Shown: in pieces, positions 8,372-16,146 of the stretch
Position numbering within the stretch: position 1 is the stretch's first letter
Layout of the letters: every line of letters starts with the position of its first letter
Source: CAWUEZ02 sp963921355
GTDB lineage: Bacteria; Pseudomonadota; Alphaproteobacteria; Thalassobaculales; Thalassobaculaceae
NCBI GenBank assembly: GCA_963921355.3
Contig: OZ001190.1
Span: forward strand, 3,472,001 to 3,536,000
DNA: 64,000 nucleotides
Direction: 5' to 3'
Translations under genes and position numbers: made by a program
The notes under the pieces: model-generated
Told to the model about the DNA's origin: nothing
The model's input: only the letters and a program-made list of their open reading frames with translations
Databases searched by the model: none

Positions 8372-8845
8372 ATGAGAACTGTCCTGAAGGCACTCATCGT
8401 CGCCGCCAGCGCAATCGCCCTGTTTTCCGGGGTCGCGAACGCACAGCCGGCAGCCGTCACCGCAGAGGTCGAGAAAGTGATCGACGCATACGAGGTCGCA
8501 CTCAACGCCTCCGATACCGACGCGGTCATGACTCTCTACACCGAGGACGGCGTGTTCATGCCGCAACACAGTCCGTCCAGTGCCGGCGCCGACGCCGTGC
8601 GCACCGCCTATGCCGCCGTATTCGAAGCGATCACCCTCAAGATCGGCTTCGAGATCGTCGAGATCGTCCAGGTGGCGCCAGACTGGGCTTTCGCTCGGAC
8701 CAACTCGGCCGGTGTGGTCACTGTGAACGCGACCGGCGTGCACGTCCCGGAAGCCAATCAGGAGCTGTTCATTTTCCAGAAGGTCGACGGCGAATGGAAA
8801 ATCGCGCGCTACAGCTTCTCCACGACGAACCCGCCGGTTCGGTGA
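8372..8845 (+). CDS. Secreted SnoaL/NTF2-like protein
   Basis: A 157-residue protein with a clear N-terminal signal peptide (MRTVLKALIVAASAIALF, cleavage near VANA-QP), so it is probably periplasmic. The mature part has the NTF2-like alpha+beta cone pattern of the SgcJ/EcaC/DUF4440 group: an initial helix VIDAYEVALNASDTDAVMTL, YTEDGVFMPQ, and a final FQKVDGEWKIARYSFS strand pair. These proteins act as ketosteroid-isomerase-like enzymes or small-ligand binders; no function can be assigned here. It has a strong AAGGAGG ribosome site 5 bp before the ATG, is divergent from the broken LysR gene and lies 32 bp before the broken oxidoreductase gene. It is the only intact member of that trio. Confidence 0.88.
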   Translation: MRTVLKALIVAASAIALFSGVANAQPAAVTAEVEKVIDAYEVALNASDTDAVMTLYTEDGVFMPQHSPSSAGADAVRTAYAAVFEAITLKIGFEIVEIVQVAPDWAFARTNSAGVVTVNATGVHVPEANQELFIFQKVDGEWKIARYSFSTTNPPVR

Positions 8846-8877
8846 GCTGGTAGGCGCACAGCAGCACAGGGAGCCTG

Positions 8878-9854
8878 ATGGTCATGACGAAGACGATGAA
8901 GGCAGCTGTGATCCGCGAGCCGGGCGGACCGGATGTTCTCAAGATCGAGGAGCACCCGGTCCCCGCACCCGGGCCCGGTGAGGTCCTCATCCGGGTTAAG
9001 GCGTTCGGCCTGAACTGTTCACCCGCCAAGGCCATTCCCCCAACGTGCCGTTTCCCCGCGTTCTCGGCATCGAGGCCGTAGGCGTTGTCGAACAGGCGCC
9101 TGGAGGGGAGTTCACGCCAGGTGAAACGGTCGCCACCGCCATGGGCGGAATGGGGCGTGTCTTTGACGGAGGCTATGCCGAGTTCACCTGCGTTCCGAGC
9201 GGTCAGGTCCAGGCGCTCAAGACCGACCTCGACTGGAGAACCCTGGGGGCCGTACCCGAAATGCTGCAGACGGCCTGGGGGTCGCTCTTCACGTCGCTCA
9301 GGCTCGAGGCCGGCAATCGCCTGTTGATCAGAGGTGGAACGACATCGGTCGGGCTGGCGGCCGCTGCCATCGCCAAGAAGCATGGCGCCCAGGTCGCCGC
9401 GACAACCCGCAACCCGACCCGTGAACCGCTGCTCCGCGAAGCCGGCGCCGATCACGTCTTCATCGATAGCGGTGAGATCGCCGAACAGGTCCACACCGTC
9501 TATCCGGGCGGCGTCGACAAGGTTCTGGAACTGATCGGAACCTCGACACTCATCGACTCGCTGGCCTGTGCCGGGCCGCGAGGCATTGTCTGCATGACCG
9601 GGATGGTCGGCGACAAGTGGTCCTTCGACAGTTTCAGCCCGATGGGTGCGATTCCGACCGCCGTATCGCTGACGACCTATTCCGGGGGCTCGCAGGACTT
9701 CATGCGCACGCCACTGCAGGACCTCGTCGACCAGATCGCCGAAGGAACACTGCGCGTGCAGATCGGCGAGACCTTCAAGCTCGACGAGATCGCAGAAGCG
9801 CACCGGTGCATGGAAGAAAACCGGGCCGGCGGAAAGATCGTCGTGCTGACCTGA
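8878..9854 (+). pseudogene. Zinc-independent alcohol dehydrogenase/quinone oxidoreductase (MDR), frameshifted
   Basis: The N-terminal part (from ATG 8878, after GGGAG) reads MKAAVIREPGGPDVLKIEEH...VLIRVKAFGLN and then leaves frame near 9014-9018. The remainder resumes in another frame as PFPRVLGIEAVGVVE, LLIRGGTTSVGLAAAAIAKK (NADP-binding Rossmann motif) and continues to a normal C-terminus EENRAGGKIVVLT. Compared with the family pattern FGLNRSELFTRQGHSPNVPFPRV, the DNA reads GGCCTGAAC directly into TGTTCACCCGC. A loss of 10 bp between two GAAC repeats would produce exactly this frameshift. The intact protein would be about 330 residues. It lies 32 bp after the NTF2-like gene and was probably controlled by the divergent LysR protein, which is also broken. 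Confidence 0.85.
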
Positions 9855-9896
9855 CCCCGGACGAACGTGGGGAAACGCCCCTACCCGCGGATCCCG

Positions 9897-10170
9897 TAGA
9901 GCAGATCCGGATCAGATGGCATCGCCGTCGGCGATCCATCTGACCGGTGAATCTACTCTAACTCTATGGTTCAGATCGGATTCACACGTCCTGTCGGAAG
10001 CCAAGATGCTTCGGTCAGAACGTGATCCGATCTAGAGCAGATCTGGATCAGATGGCATCGCCGTCGGCGATCCATCTGACCGGTGAATCTACTCTAACTC
10101 TATGGTTCAGATCGGGTTCACACATCCTGTCGGAAGCCAAGGTGCTTCCGTCAAACGTGATCCGATCTAG
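9897..10170 (+). repeat. Tandem array, two copies of a 136-bp palindromic repeat (locus A)
   Basis: Two head-to-tail copies start at 9897 and 10033 (period 136, second copy 135 bp) and differ at only about six positions. Each unit holds two long imperfect palindromes. The first has outer arms AGAGCAGAT/ATCTACTCT and a core hairpin TCAGATGG-c-ATCGCCG-T-CGGCGAT-CCATCTGA. The second runs from AGATCGGATTCACACG to CGTGATCCGATCT with a GAAGC/GCTTC inner stem. Boundaries fall at CTAG. The same family recurs inverted at 52387-52726. The array lies at the convergent 3' ends of the broken oxidoreductase gene and the ATP-grasp gene, and its terminal CTAG supplies the latter's stop codon. Confidence 0.93.
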
Positions 10171-11147
10171 TCACCGGCCACCAGACCCCACCCCCCCTCG
10201 GCGAGCCGCGGCGGCGCCAGCCGGCGGTTGCGCTCGCGGATCAGATAGTCGACCAGCGCCTGGGGCGCGGACACGCCGGCGGCGGCCTCGGCATCGGGGT
10301 TGTAGTTGGTGTTGGTGTTGACGTCGTAGACGAACGGCCGGCCTTCCGTGTCCCGGGCGAACTCGACGCCCGCGATGTCGATCCCGCCCTCGCTCAGGAA
10401 TAGCGCGATGGCGGCCTCCAATTCCGGCTCGAACGCCCCTTCGACGACGGTGAACACCGGACCGCCGGTCTCGAGCGCCTCTTCCGGTGCACAGACATCG
10501 GCAGGGCACAGCTCGAACGTTCCGCCGGTGTCGATGCGCACCGCGTAGAACAGCTCACCGCCGATGAACTCCGCCCGGGTGACGCTGCCGTCGACGGTTC
10601 GAACGTAGTCCTGAAGCAACGTGATGCCGTCGGTCGATCCCGGCAGCGTCCCCGCCTCGGCACGGGCCACCGCTTCACGGGCGTCCTCGAAGAGCTGGAT
10701 CCCCAGCCCCTTGCCACCACGGTTCGGCTTCACAATGACCGGGCCGTCGCCAAACGTCGCCGCCGCTTCCGCAACCTTGGCATCGCCGAGAGCGGCAACG
10801 GTCCGCGGCACCGGGACACCGGCGCGCTCCAGTCGGGCCAACTGCGCCGACTTGTTGACCTCAAGCGCGATCGCCCCGCTGCCGTTGATGACCGGCCGGC
10901 CATGGGCCTCGAGCCAGGCAATCAGCGCGGTCGCGAACTCGGGCGAGTAGCGATGGCCGCGGGTGTGCGCGGAGGCGCTCATGCGGTTGTAGAACAGGCC
11001 TTTCGGCGGCGCCGAACTCAAATCGATCGCACCTGCGCTCACATCCAGGTCGACGAACCGTTCGCCGCGGGCCTCGAAGGCGCGGGCAAAGGGCGGGAGC
11101 CATTCCGGGTTCTCATGGATGACGTGGATCGGCGGCAGCACGGACAT
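10167..11147 (-). CDS. RimK-like ATP-grasp ligase domain protein
   Basis: A 326-residue protein starting at ATG 11147 after an AGGAG ribosome site. The ATP-grasp fold is shown by VPVPRTVAALGD, GPVIVKPNRGGKGLGIQLF (nucleotide-binding lysine and glycine loop), LLQDYVRTVDGSVTRAEFIG, and the metal-binding end GVEFARDTEGRPFVYDVNTN with Glu and Asn. This is the RimK/tetrahydromethanopterin-glutamate-ligase branch, which joins an amino acid or amine to a carboxylate. The N-terminal preATP-grasp domain contains YNRMSASAHTRGH. The acceptor is unknown, and no peptide precursor or partner enzyme is adjacent. The stop codon TAG is contributed by the end of the 136-bp repeat array, so the original C-terminus may have been altered. 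Confidence 0.85.
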   Translation of the reverse strand: MSVLPPIHVIHENPEWLPPFARAFEARGERFVDLDVSAGAIDLSSAPPKGLFYNRMSASAHTRGHRYSPEFATALIAWLEAHGRPVINGSGAIALEVNKSAQLARLERAGVPVPRTVAALGDAKVAEAAATFGDGPVIVKPNRGGKGLGIQLFEDAREAVARAEAGTLPGSTDGITLLQDYVRTVDGSVTRAEFIGGELFYAVRIDTGGTFELCPADVCAPEEALETGGPVFTVVEGAFEPELEAAIALFLSEGGIDIAGVEFARDTEGRPFVYDVNTNTNYNPDAEAAAGVSAPQALVDYLIRERNRRLAPPRLAEGGWGLVAGD

Positions 11148-11268
11148 CGCGGACTCCTACAAGCTGGAGAGCTTTAGATGGCCCAGTCTGTCTTCCGCTC
11201 AACCGTACATAACCGACGCATTCAGCAGGTCATTGATGATCAACGGGCGTGAATGATCCGCTGTGCAG

Positions 11269-12084
11269 TCAATCGGGCAGCGGACACCCCATGAAGCCGG
11301 CGATCAGCTTGATCTGCTCATCCAGCATCGGCCGCCCGAAATAGACCGGATGGCCCTTGGCCGCCGACCGTTTCAGCAGTTCCGTGCATTCGGGGATCAT
11401 GATGATCTCACTGACGCCGGTGCCCGGGTCGAGACGCTCGATATCGACCGGAATCGCATCACCCGCGTGCAGGCCCAGTGACGTCGTGTTGATCACCAGA
11501 TCGAAGCCGGCCGGATCGGCATCCGCCGCCACGCCGTCGGTCTCACAGGCCGGCAGAGCGTCCCGCACCCGCTCCGCCAGAGCCTCGGCCTTGGCGACCG
11601 TGCGGTTGGCGATCGCGAGCCGGCTGGCCCCTGCTTCGGCCACCGAGAACGCGATCGACATGCCCGCTCCACCGGCACCCAACTGCAGAACCCGTTTGCC
11701 CCGAAAGTCGTAGCCGGCCTTCTCCATGCCGGCGACGTAACCCTTGCCGTCGAAATTGTCTCCCAGCATCCGCCGGTCATCGGTGAAATGAATGGCATTC
11801 ACCGAGCCGACCCGCGCACCGCCCGAGGCCAGTTCGTCGCACAACTCGGCCATCGCCACCTTGTGCGGGACCGTGATGCACAAGCCCCGCAGGTTGCGCG
11901 TCGCCTTCATCCCCGCCACCACGTCAGCGAGCGACTCGGGGGCGACATCGAACGGCACCAGAACCCCGTCGATCCCGGCCGCTTCGAAAGCCGCATTGAA
12001 GACCTGAGGCGCGCGGACGTGATCGGTCGGATGAGCCAGGATTCCGTAAACCGTTGTCTTGCCGTTGATATTGAGTGTGGGCAT
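11269..12084 (-). CDS. Shikimate-dehydrogenase-like NAD(P) oxidoreductase with altered substrate site
   Basis: A 271-residue AroE-family protein. The catalytic Lys is in ITVPHK, the catalytic Asp is in GDNFDGKG, the cofactor loop is GAGGAGMS, followed by NRT and the C-terminal MLDEQ. However, the shikimate-binding pair of serines in the usual HSLSP motif is replaced by DHVRAP, and the usual VNT is VNA. It therefore probably acts on a different 3-oxo or hydroxy carboxylate. It overlaps the upstream BKACE gene by one base pair set (ATGA), so the two are translationally coupled and probably in one pathway. A second, canonical aroE would be expected elsewhere in the genome. Confidence 0.85.
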   Translation of the reverse strand: MPTLNINGKTTVYGILAHPTDHVRAPQVFNAAFEAAGIDGVLVPFDVAPESLADVVAGMKATRNLRGLCITVPHKVAMAELCDELASGGARVGSVNAIHFTDDRRMLGDNFDGKGYVAGMEKAGYDFRGKRVLQLGAGGAGMSIAFSVAEAGASRLAIANRTVAKAEALAERVRDALPACETDGVAADADPAGFDLVINTTSLGLHAGDAIPVDIERLDPGTGVSEIIMIPECTELLKRSAAKGHPVYFGRPMLDEQIKLIAGFMGCPLPD

Positions 12085-13019
12085 CAGAACTTCACCATGT
12101 CGCCGCCCTTGAGGCTCAGCATGGCCCGTGCCTCGGTCGGGCTGGCCACTTCCAGGCTGAGGTCCTCAACGATCCGGCGGATCTTGGCAACCTGATCGGC
12201 ATTGCTCTTCGCAAGCTCCCCCTTGGAGATGTAGAGGCTGTCCTCCAGGCCGACGCGGACATTACCGCCATTGATCGCGGCCATGGTCGTGAACGCCATC
12301 TGATGGCGCCCGGCCGCCAGCACTGACCAGCGGTACTGATCGCCGAACAGTTTGTCGGCGGTCCGCTTCATGTGCATCAGGTTGTCGGTATCGGCACCGA
12401 TGCCGCCGAGAATTCCGAAGATCGTCTGCACGAACAGCGGCGGCTTAACCAACCCCCGCTCCAGGAAATGGGCCAGGTTGTAGAGATGGCCGACGTCGTA
12501 GCACTCATACTCGAACCGCACGCCATGACCTTCACCTAATTTTTTCAAAATGTACTCGATATCTTTGAATGTGTTCCTAAAAATGAAATCGCGTGAGTTC
12601 TCCAGGAACTGCGGCTCCCAGGGGTGCTGGAAGTCCTTCATCTTGTCCAGGATCGGGAACAGGCCGAAGTTCATCGATCCCATGTTCAACGACGTCATCT
12701 CCGGGCTGGCGGCGAAGGCCGCGGCCAGCCTCTCGTCCAGGCTCATCCCGTGGCCGCCGCCGGTCGTGATGTTCACCACAGCGTCGGTGTTCTGCTTGAT
12801 GCGCGGTAGGAACTCCATGAAGGCGTCCGGGGCCGGTGTCGGGCTGCCGTCCGGGTTGCGCGCGTGCAGATGCAGGATCGAGGCGCCGGCCTCGGCGGCG
12901 GCGATCGCCTGCTCGGCAACCTGATCGCCGGTGATCGGCAGATACGGGCTCATCGTCGGCGTATGGATTGATCCGGTAACCGCACACGTGATGATGACCT
13001 TGTCCTGCGCTGCCGCCAT
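12084..13019 (-). CDS. BKACE family (DUF849) beta-keto acid cleavage enzyme
   Basis: A 311-residue zinc enzyme of the 3-keto-5-aminohexanoate cleavage family, which condenses acetyl-CoA with a beta-keto acid and splits it into acetoacetate and a new CoA ester. The zinc histidines are in ILHLHARNPDGSP, and the later conserved segment is VRVGLEDSLYI with its Glu. ATG 13019 is chosen because it follows GGAGG at a good distance and starts the family N-terminus DKVIITCAVTGS; a long upstream extension is spurious. The gene overlaps the AroE-like gene (ATGA). The substrate class (carnitine-derived, aminohexanoate or other) cannot be read directly. A dehydrogenase that makes or consumes the keto acid fits the neighbour. 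Confidence 0.92.
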   Translation of the reverse strand: MAAAQDKVIITCAVTGSIHTPTMSPYLPITGDQVAEQAIAAAEAGASILHLHARNPDGSPTPAPDAFMEFLPRIKQNTDAVVNITTGGGHGMSLDERLAAAFAASPEMTSLNMGSMNFGLFPILDKMKDFQHPWEPQFLENSRDFIFRNTFKDIEYILKKLGEGHGVRFEYECYDVGHLYNLAHFLERGLVKPPLFVQTIFGILGGIGADTDNLMHMKRTADKLFGDQYRWSVLAAGRHQMAFTTMAAINGGNVRVGLEDSLYISKGELAKSNADQVAKIRRIVEDLSLEVASPTEARAMLSLKGGDMVKF

Positions 13020-13184
13020 GGCGTCCTCCGTGCATTGCAATGCTTGTTGTTTGGGGCGGTACGGTAGCGGCTTCGCGGACCGGCTCATAGAGGCGCGCGA
13101 ACGAGTGCGACGGAAATCCGGACGTCGCCCGTTCAGGGGACATACGCAACACACTCCCCCGCACCCGACCTCAAGGAGTTCCCC

Positions 13185-13635
13185 ATGAAGCGAACGACCT
13201 CCCTCGCCGCCGCAGCAGCCCTCGCCGCCACCATCCTGACCCCGGCCGTGGCGCTCGGGCACGGTCCTTTCGGCCCCGGTGGTGGCCAGTTCACGCAGCA
13301 TTTCGAACGCATGGACGCGGACAAGGACGGCGCGGTTTCCGCCGACGAATTCTAAGGCCTACCGGGCCTCGCGCTTTGCCGTCGCCGACGCCGATGGCGA
13401 CGGCAAGTTGAGTGTCGCCGAGATCGACGCGGCACGCTGCGGCGACCGGCTGTCCAAGATCGGGCGCATGATGGCCTGGCAGGACAGCGACGGTGACGGT
13501 TTTCTGAGCGAGGCCGAGATGCCCGGCTTCGCCGGCGGCATGCTGATGCGGCTCGACCGCGACGGCAATGGTAGCGTCTCGAAAGAGGAGTTCGAGGCCG
13601 CCATGGCAAAACGCGGGCGCTTCCATCGACGCTGA
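13185..13635 (+). pseudogene. Secreted EF-hand protein with a one-base frameshift
   Basis: ATG 13185 follows AAGGAG and begins a signal peptide (MKRTTSLAAAAALAATILTP...AVALGHG). The first EF-hand loop DADKDGAVSADE is complete, but the frame ends at TAA 13353-13355 after 56 codons. Three further canonical EF-hand loops follow in the next frame (DADGDGKLSVAE, DSDGDGFLSEAE, DRDGNGSVSKEE), ending at 13635. Removing one T near 13353 joins the two parts as EF-KAYRASRF. The repaired protein would be about 150 residues with four calcium-binding loops. It is the first gene of a cassette with an ECF sigma factor, an anti-sigma-like membrane protein and a CnrX-like periplasmic sensor. A sequencing error is the main alternative. 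Confidence 0.85.
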
Positions 13636-13728
13636 GCCCAGATGGTGCCGCTTTCGACGGCCATGATGCGGGATCGGCAGACGCCGGTTTCGGGTCGTCA
13701 ATGGCCGTCAGCATCAGGAGAAGCCGGA

Positions 13729-14280
13729 TTGTCCGAGCCCGATACGCGAGATCCCGATGCAGCGCTCATGCGTCGGACAGCGCAAGGCGATGCCGCGGCT
13801 TTCCGTCTCCTGGTCGACCGCCATGCCGAGCGGCTGGTCGGTGATCGGGCGTCGGCGGAGGATGTCGTTCAGGATACCTATCTGTCCCTGTGGCGGACCG
13901 CGGCGCGCTGGACCCCGGCCGCCAAGGCCTCAACCTGGCTTTACAGGGTCGCAAGGAACGCCGCGCTCGACCGGCTGCGCCGCCGCAAACCCAGCGTGGA
14001 TCCGGACACGGTCACACTGATCGACCCAGGCCCGGCACCCGATGCCACCCTCGCGTACAGACAGCGGGCCGCCGCCGTTCACGCCGCGCTCCAGGCCTTG
14101 CCGGCGCGTCAGCGCGAGGCGATTGTGCTGGTGCACTATGAGGGCCTGTCCGGGAACGACGCCTGCCAGGTGCTGGAGGTATCGGTGGAGGCGCTGGAGT
14201 CCCTGCTGGCCCGGGGACGGCGCAACCTGCGTGCAGCGCTGGCCGACCGCCGGAGCGAACTGCTTGGAGAGACCGGATGA
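13729..14280 (+). CDS. ECF-type RNA polymerase sigma factor, region 2 partly deleted
   Basis: The most likely start is TTG 13729, seven bases after AGGAG, giving 183 residues; an ATG at 13642 in the same frame lacks a ribosome site. Region 2.2-2.4 is recognisable (GDRASAEDVVQDTYLSLWRT, AKASTWLYRVARNAALDRLR), and region 4 (ALPARQREAIVLVHYEGLSG, CQVLEVSVEALESLLARGRR) is intact. Between HAERLV and GDRASAEDVV the family normally has about eight more residues (a helix of the LxxFAxRLLGDR type). These are missing at residues 36-38, an apparent in-frame deletion within region 2.1/2.2 that contacts core polymerase. It overlaps the next gene by ATGA. It probably served calcium or metal sensing; activity is doubtful. 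Confidence 0.82.
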   Translation: MSEPDTRDPDAALMRRTAQGDAAAFRLLVDRHAERLVGDRASAEDVVQDTYLSLWRTAARWTPAAKASTWLYRVARNAALDRLRRRKPSVDPDTVTLIDPGPAPDATLAYRQRAAAVHAALQALPARQREAIVLVHYEGLSGNDACQVLEVSVEALESLLARGRRNLRAALADRRSELLGETG

Positions 14281-14735
14281 CCAGGATCACCCCCGAACGG
14301 GTCAAAGCCCTGATCGATGCTTATGGCGGTGATCCGGCCCGCTGGCCCGACGACGAGCGCGAAGCGTCGCTGGCCCTTGTGGCCGAAGACGGGGATCTGG
14401 CCCGCGCGGCGGATGAGGCCGGGGCCCTGGACCTGACCCTCGATGCGGTACCGGCACCTGCGCCATCGCCAGCTCTCCGGGCCAGTCTCAAGGAGATCCC
14501 GGAAACCGGCAGCAGCCTGCTGACATGGATCACCGACAGTCTGGGGATCTGGCGCCCGGTCGCCGGCCTGGCCACCGCCGCCGTCCTCGGCATCGTCCTG
14601 GGCATCACGGTTCCCGACCTGCCGCTTCCCGGACCGTCGGTGGAGACCGCCGAGCCTGCGGACACGCAGCCGGACACCCTGGGCCTGATCGCCGCCGAAA
14701 CGATCGGCATCGCCACTGATCACCTGATGCAGTGA
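14277..14735 (+). CDS. Anti-sigma-factor-like single-pass membrane protein
   Basis: A 152-residue protein whose start overlaps the sigma factor stop (ATGA), the classic arrangement for an anti-sigma partner. The cytoplasmic N-terminal part is acidic and helical (RITPERVKALIDAYGGDPAR, then a DDEREASLAL segment). One membrane helix follows at about residues 95-112 (WRPVAGLATAAVLGIVLGI), then a short periplasmic tail. No zinc HxxxCxxC motif is present, so it is not a ZAS-type anti-sigma. Function is inferred from position and topology only. Confidence 0.7.
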   Translation: MTRITPERVKALIDAYGGDPARWPDDEREASLALVAEDGDLARAADEAGALDLTLDAVPAPAPSPALRASLKEIPETGSSLLTWITDSLGIWRPVAGLATAAVLGIVLGITVPDLPLPGPSVETAEPADTQPDTLGLIAAETIGIATDHLMQ

Positions 14736-14742
14736 GACCGAC

Positions 14743-15243
14743 ATGACCCTGAACCGCTTGCTCCTGATCGCACTCTTTACCTCGATTGCCGTGAACGTCT
14801 TCGTCGGCGGCCTTGTGGTCGGCCGCTGGATCGAGGGCGGCTGGGACCGGCCGGGCGCCGTCCAGCGGGCTGACGTACCCGACGGGCCGGCGCCCCGGTG
14901 GCTACGCCGCGCCCTTGGCAAGGAAGGTGCGCCGGCCCTGCGCCGGGTCTGGGATCGCCACCGCTACGATATCCACCCGCTGGTCGAGAACGCGAAAGCG
15001 GCGCGCATTGCGGTGGCCAACGCGCTCGCCGCAGAGCCGTTCGACGCTGAGGCCTATGCGATGGCGCTCGAGGGGCTGCGGGCCCGGCTGCTGCAGCTGC
15101 ATACAGCCACCCACGTGGCGATGATCGACCTTGTCGAGGATCTGCCGCCCGAGCTGCGCAAGCGGATCGCCGATCGGGCCCGTCGCTGGGGGGAGCGCGT
15201 ATCCCCCCCGGATCCGGAGTCGCGACGACCGCCCAGATCCTAG
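14743..15243 (+). CDS. Periplasmic heavy-metal-sensor-like protein (CnrX/CpxP type)
   Basis: A 166-residue protein with an N-terminal membrane anchor (LLLIALFTSIAVNVFVGGL) and a periplasmic domain of long amphipathic helices. The sequence AKAARIAVANALAAEPFDAE, and a final LPPELRKRIADR segment, match the LTxxQ/CnrX-like helical hairpin of metal sensors. It is 7 bp after the anti-sigma-like gene, so sigma factor, anti-sigma and sensor form one operon resembling Cnr-type metal-responsive systems. The tail is proline/arginine rich. The ligand is unknown. Confidence 0.75.
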   Translation: MTLNRLLLIALFTSIAVNVFVGGLVVGRWIEGGWDRPGAVQRADVPDGPAPRWLRRALGKEGAPALRRVWDRHRYDIHPLVENAKAARIAVANALAAEPFDAEAYAMALEGLRARLLQLHTATHVAMIDLVEDLPPELRKRIADRARRWGERVSPPDPESRRPPRS

Positions 15244-15282
15244 AGCCGATCCGTGTCCGACGGACTCGCCAAGGGAGAACCG

Positions 15283-16113
15283 TCAGTCGATCTCGCCGAC
15301 TACCCGATCGCGGATCAGAGCCCAGCCATCCTGGTCGACCGCCGCCAGAATCCCGCCCTCGAGTTCGGTGGGTCGATAGGGCCGGCCGTCCAGGCGGCCC
15401 GAAGACCCGCCCGCCTCGGCGTGGATCAGGAGACCGGCGGCGTGATCCCAGGGCATGTTCTTCCAGTAGACGGCGAAGTGCCATGCGCCCGTCGCCAGCT
15501 GAACGTAGTCGAAGCCCGCGCAGCCATAGCGATGGTGGCGGTCTCCGAATGCCGCATTGGCCCGTTCGCGAAGGCCCGCGCGCAGCGGTTCGGCGAAGAA
15601 ACGGAAGTTGAAAGACCCCTCCATGGCATCCAGGTCGGCCGGCTCGGCGACCCGCAAGCGACGGCGTTCCTCGCGTTCCAGCATCCAGGCCCCTTCCCCG
15701 CGGGCCGCCACGACGGTGCGGCCCAGGACCGGCTGATGGATCGCGCCCGCGATAGTCTCGCCCCGGTGGGCCAGCGCGGCCATCACGCAGAACCGTTCGG
15801 TGCCCTCGGCGAAGTTGCCGGTTCCGTCGATCGGATCGACGATCCAAACCGGCGCGTCCTCCCCGATCACCGAGAGCAGACGTCGGTCCTTTTCGACCGA
15901 CTCCTCGCCGATGATCACCGACCCGGGAAGCAGGTCCGGCAGCAGCTTCTCCAGCAACTTCTCGGCGGCCTCGTCGGCCACCGTGACCAAGTCTTTCGGG
16001 CCCGATTTCTGGCGGATGTCGAGCTCTGCCAGGTTGCGCCAGCGAGGCATGACCTCCGTCTGCGCAACCTCGTCTAGGGCCGACGCCACCCGGTCGAGAT
16101 CAACCGTCGTCAT
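15283..16113 (-). CDS. Inositol-monophosphatase-family phosphatase
   Basis: A 276-residue Mg-dependent, Li-sensitive-type phosphatase. The family motifs are all visible: GEESVEKD, DPIDGTGNF (metal-binding DPIDGT) and WDHAAG near the C-terminus. Substrates in the family include inositol phosphates, histidinol phosphate (HisN-type), 3'-phosphoadenosine 5'-phosphate and fructose bisphosphate. Nothing in the context selects one, although HisN-like function is common in alphaproteobacteria. The ATG at 16113 follows GGGAG. It is transcribed in the same direction as groEL but separated from it by a terminator hairpin. Confidence 0.92.
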   Translation of the reverse strand: MTTVDLDRVASALDEVAQTEVMPRWRNLAELDIRQKSGPKDLVTVADEAAEKLLEKLLPDLLPGSVIIGEESVEKDRRLLSVIGEDAPVWIVDPIDGTGNFAEGTERFCVMAALAHRGETIAGAIHQPVLGRTVVAARGEGAWMLEREERRRLRVAEPADLDAMEGSFNFRFFAEPLRAGLRERANAAFGDRHHRYGCAGFDYVQLATGAWHFAVYWKNMPWDHAAGLLIHAEAGGSSGRLDGRPYRPTELEGGILAAVDQDGWALIRDRVVGEID

Positions 16114-16146
16114 CGCGGGCTCCCGAAATCAGTCCTGGGGATGGGC

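Noticed and set aside
10022..10321. A repeat-derived peptide (also in array B) with the shared segment SPxAIHLTGES
   Set aside because: The shared peptide comes from the 136-bp palindromic repeat, whose conserved feature is base pairing; the frame is not maintained through the units.
14777..15847. A 356-codon minus-strand frame across the metal-sensor and phosphatase genes
   Set aside because: Arg/Gly-rich with no domain, and it overlaps two well-supported genes.
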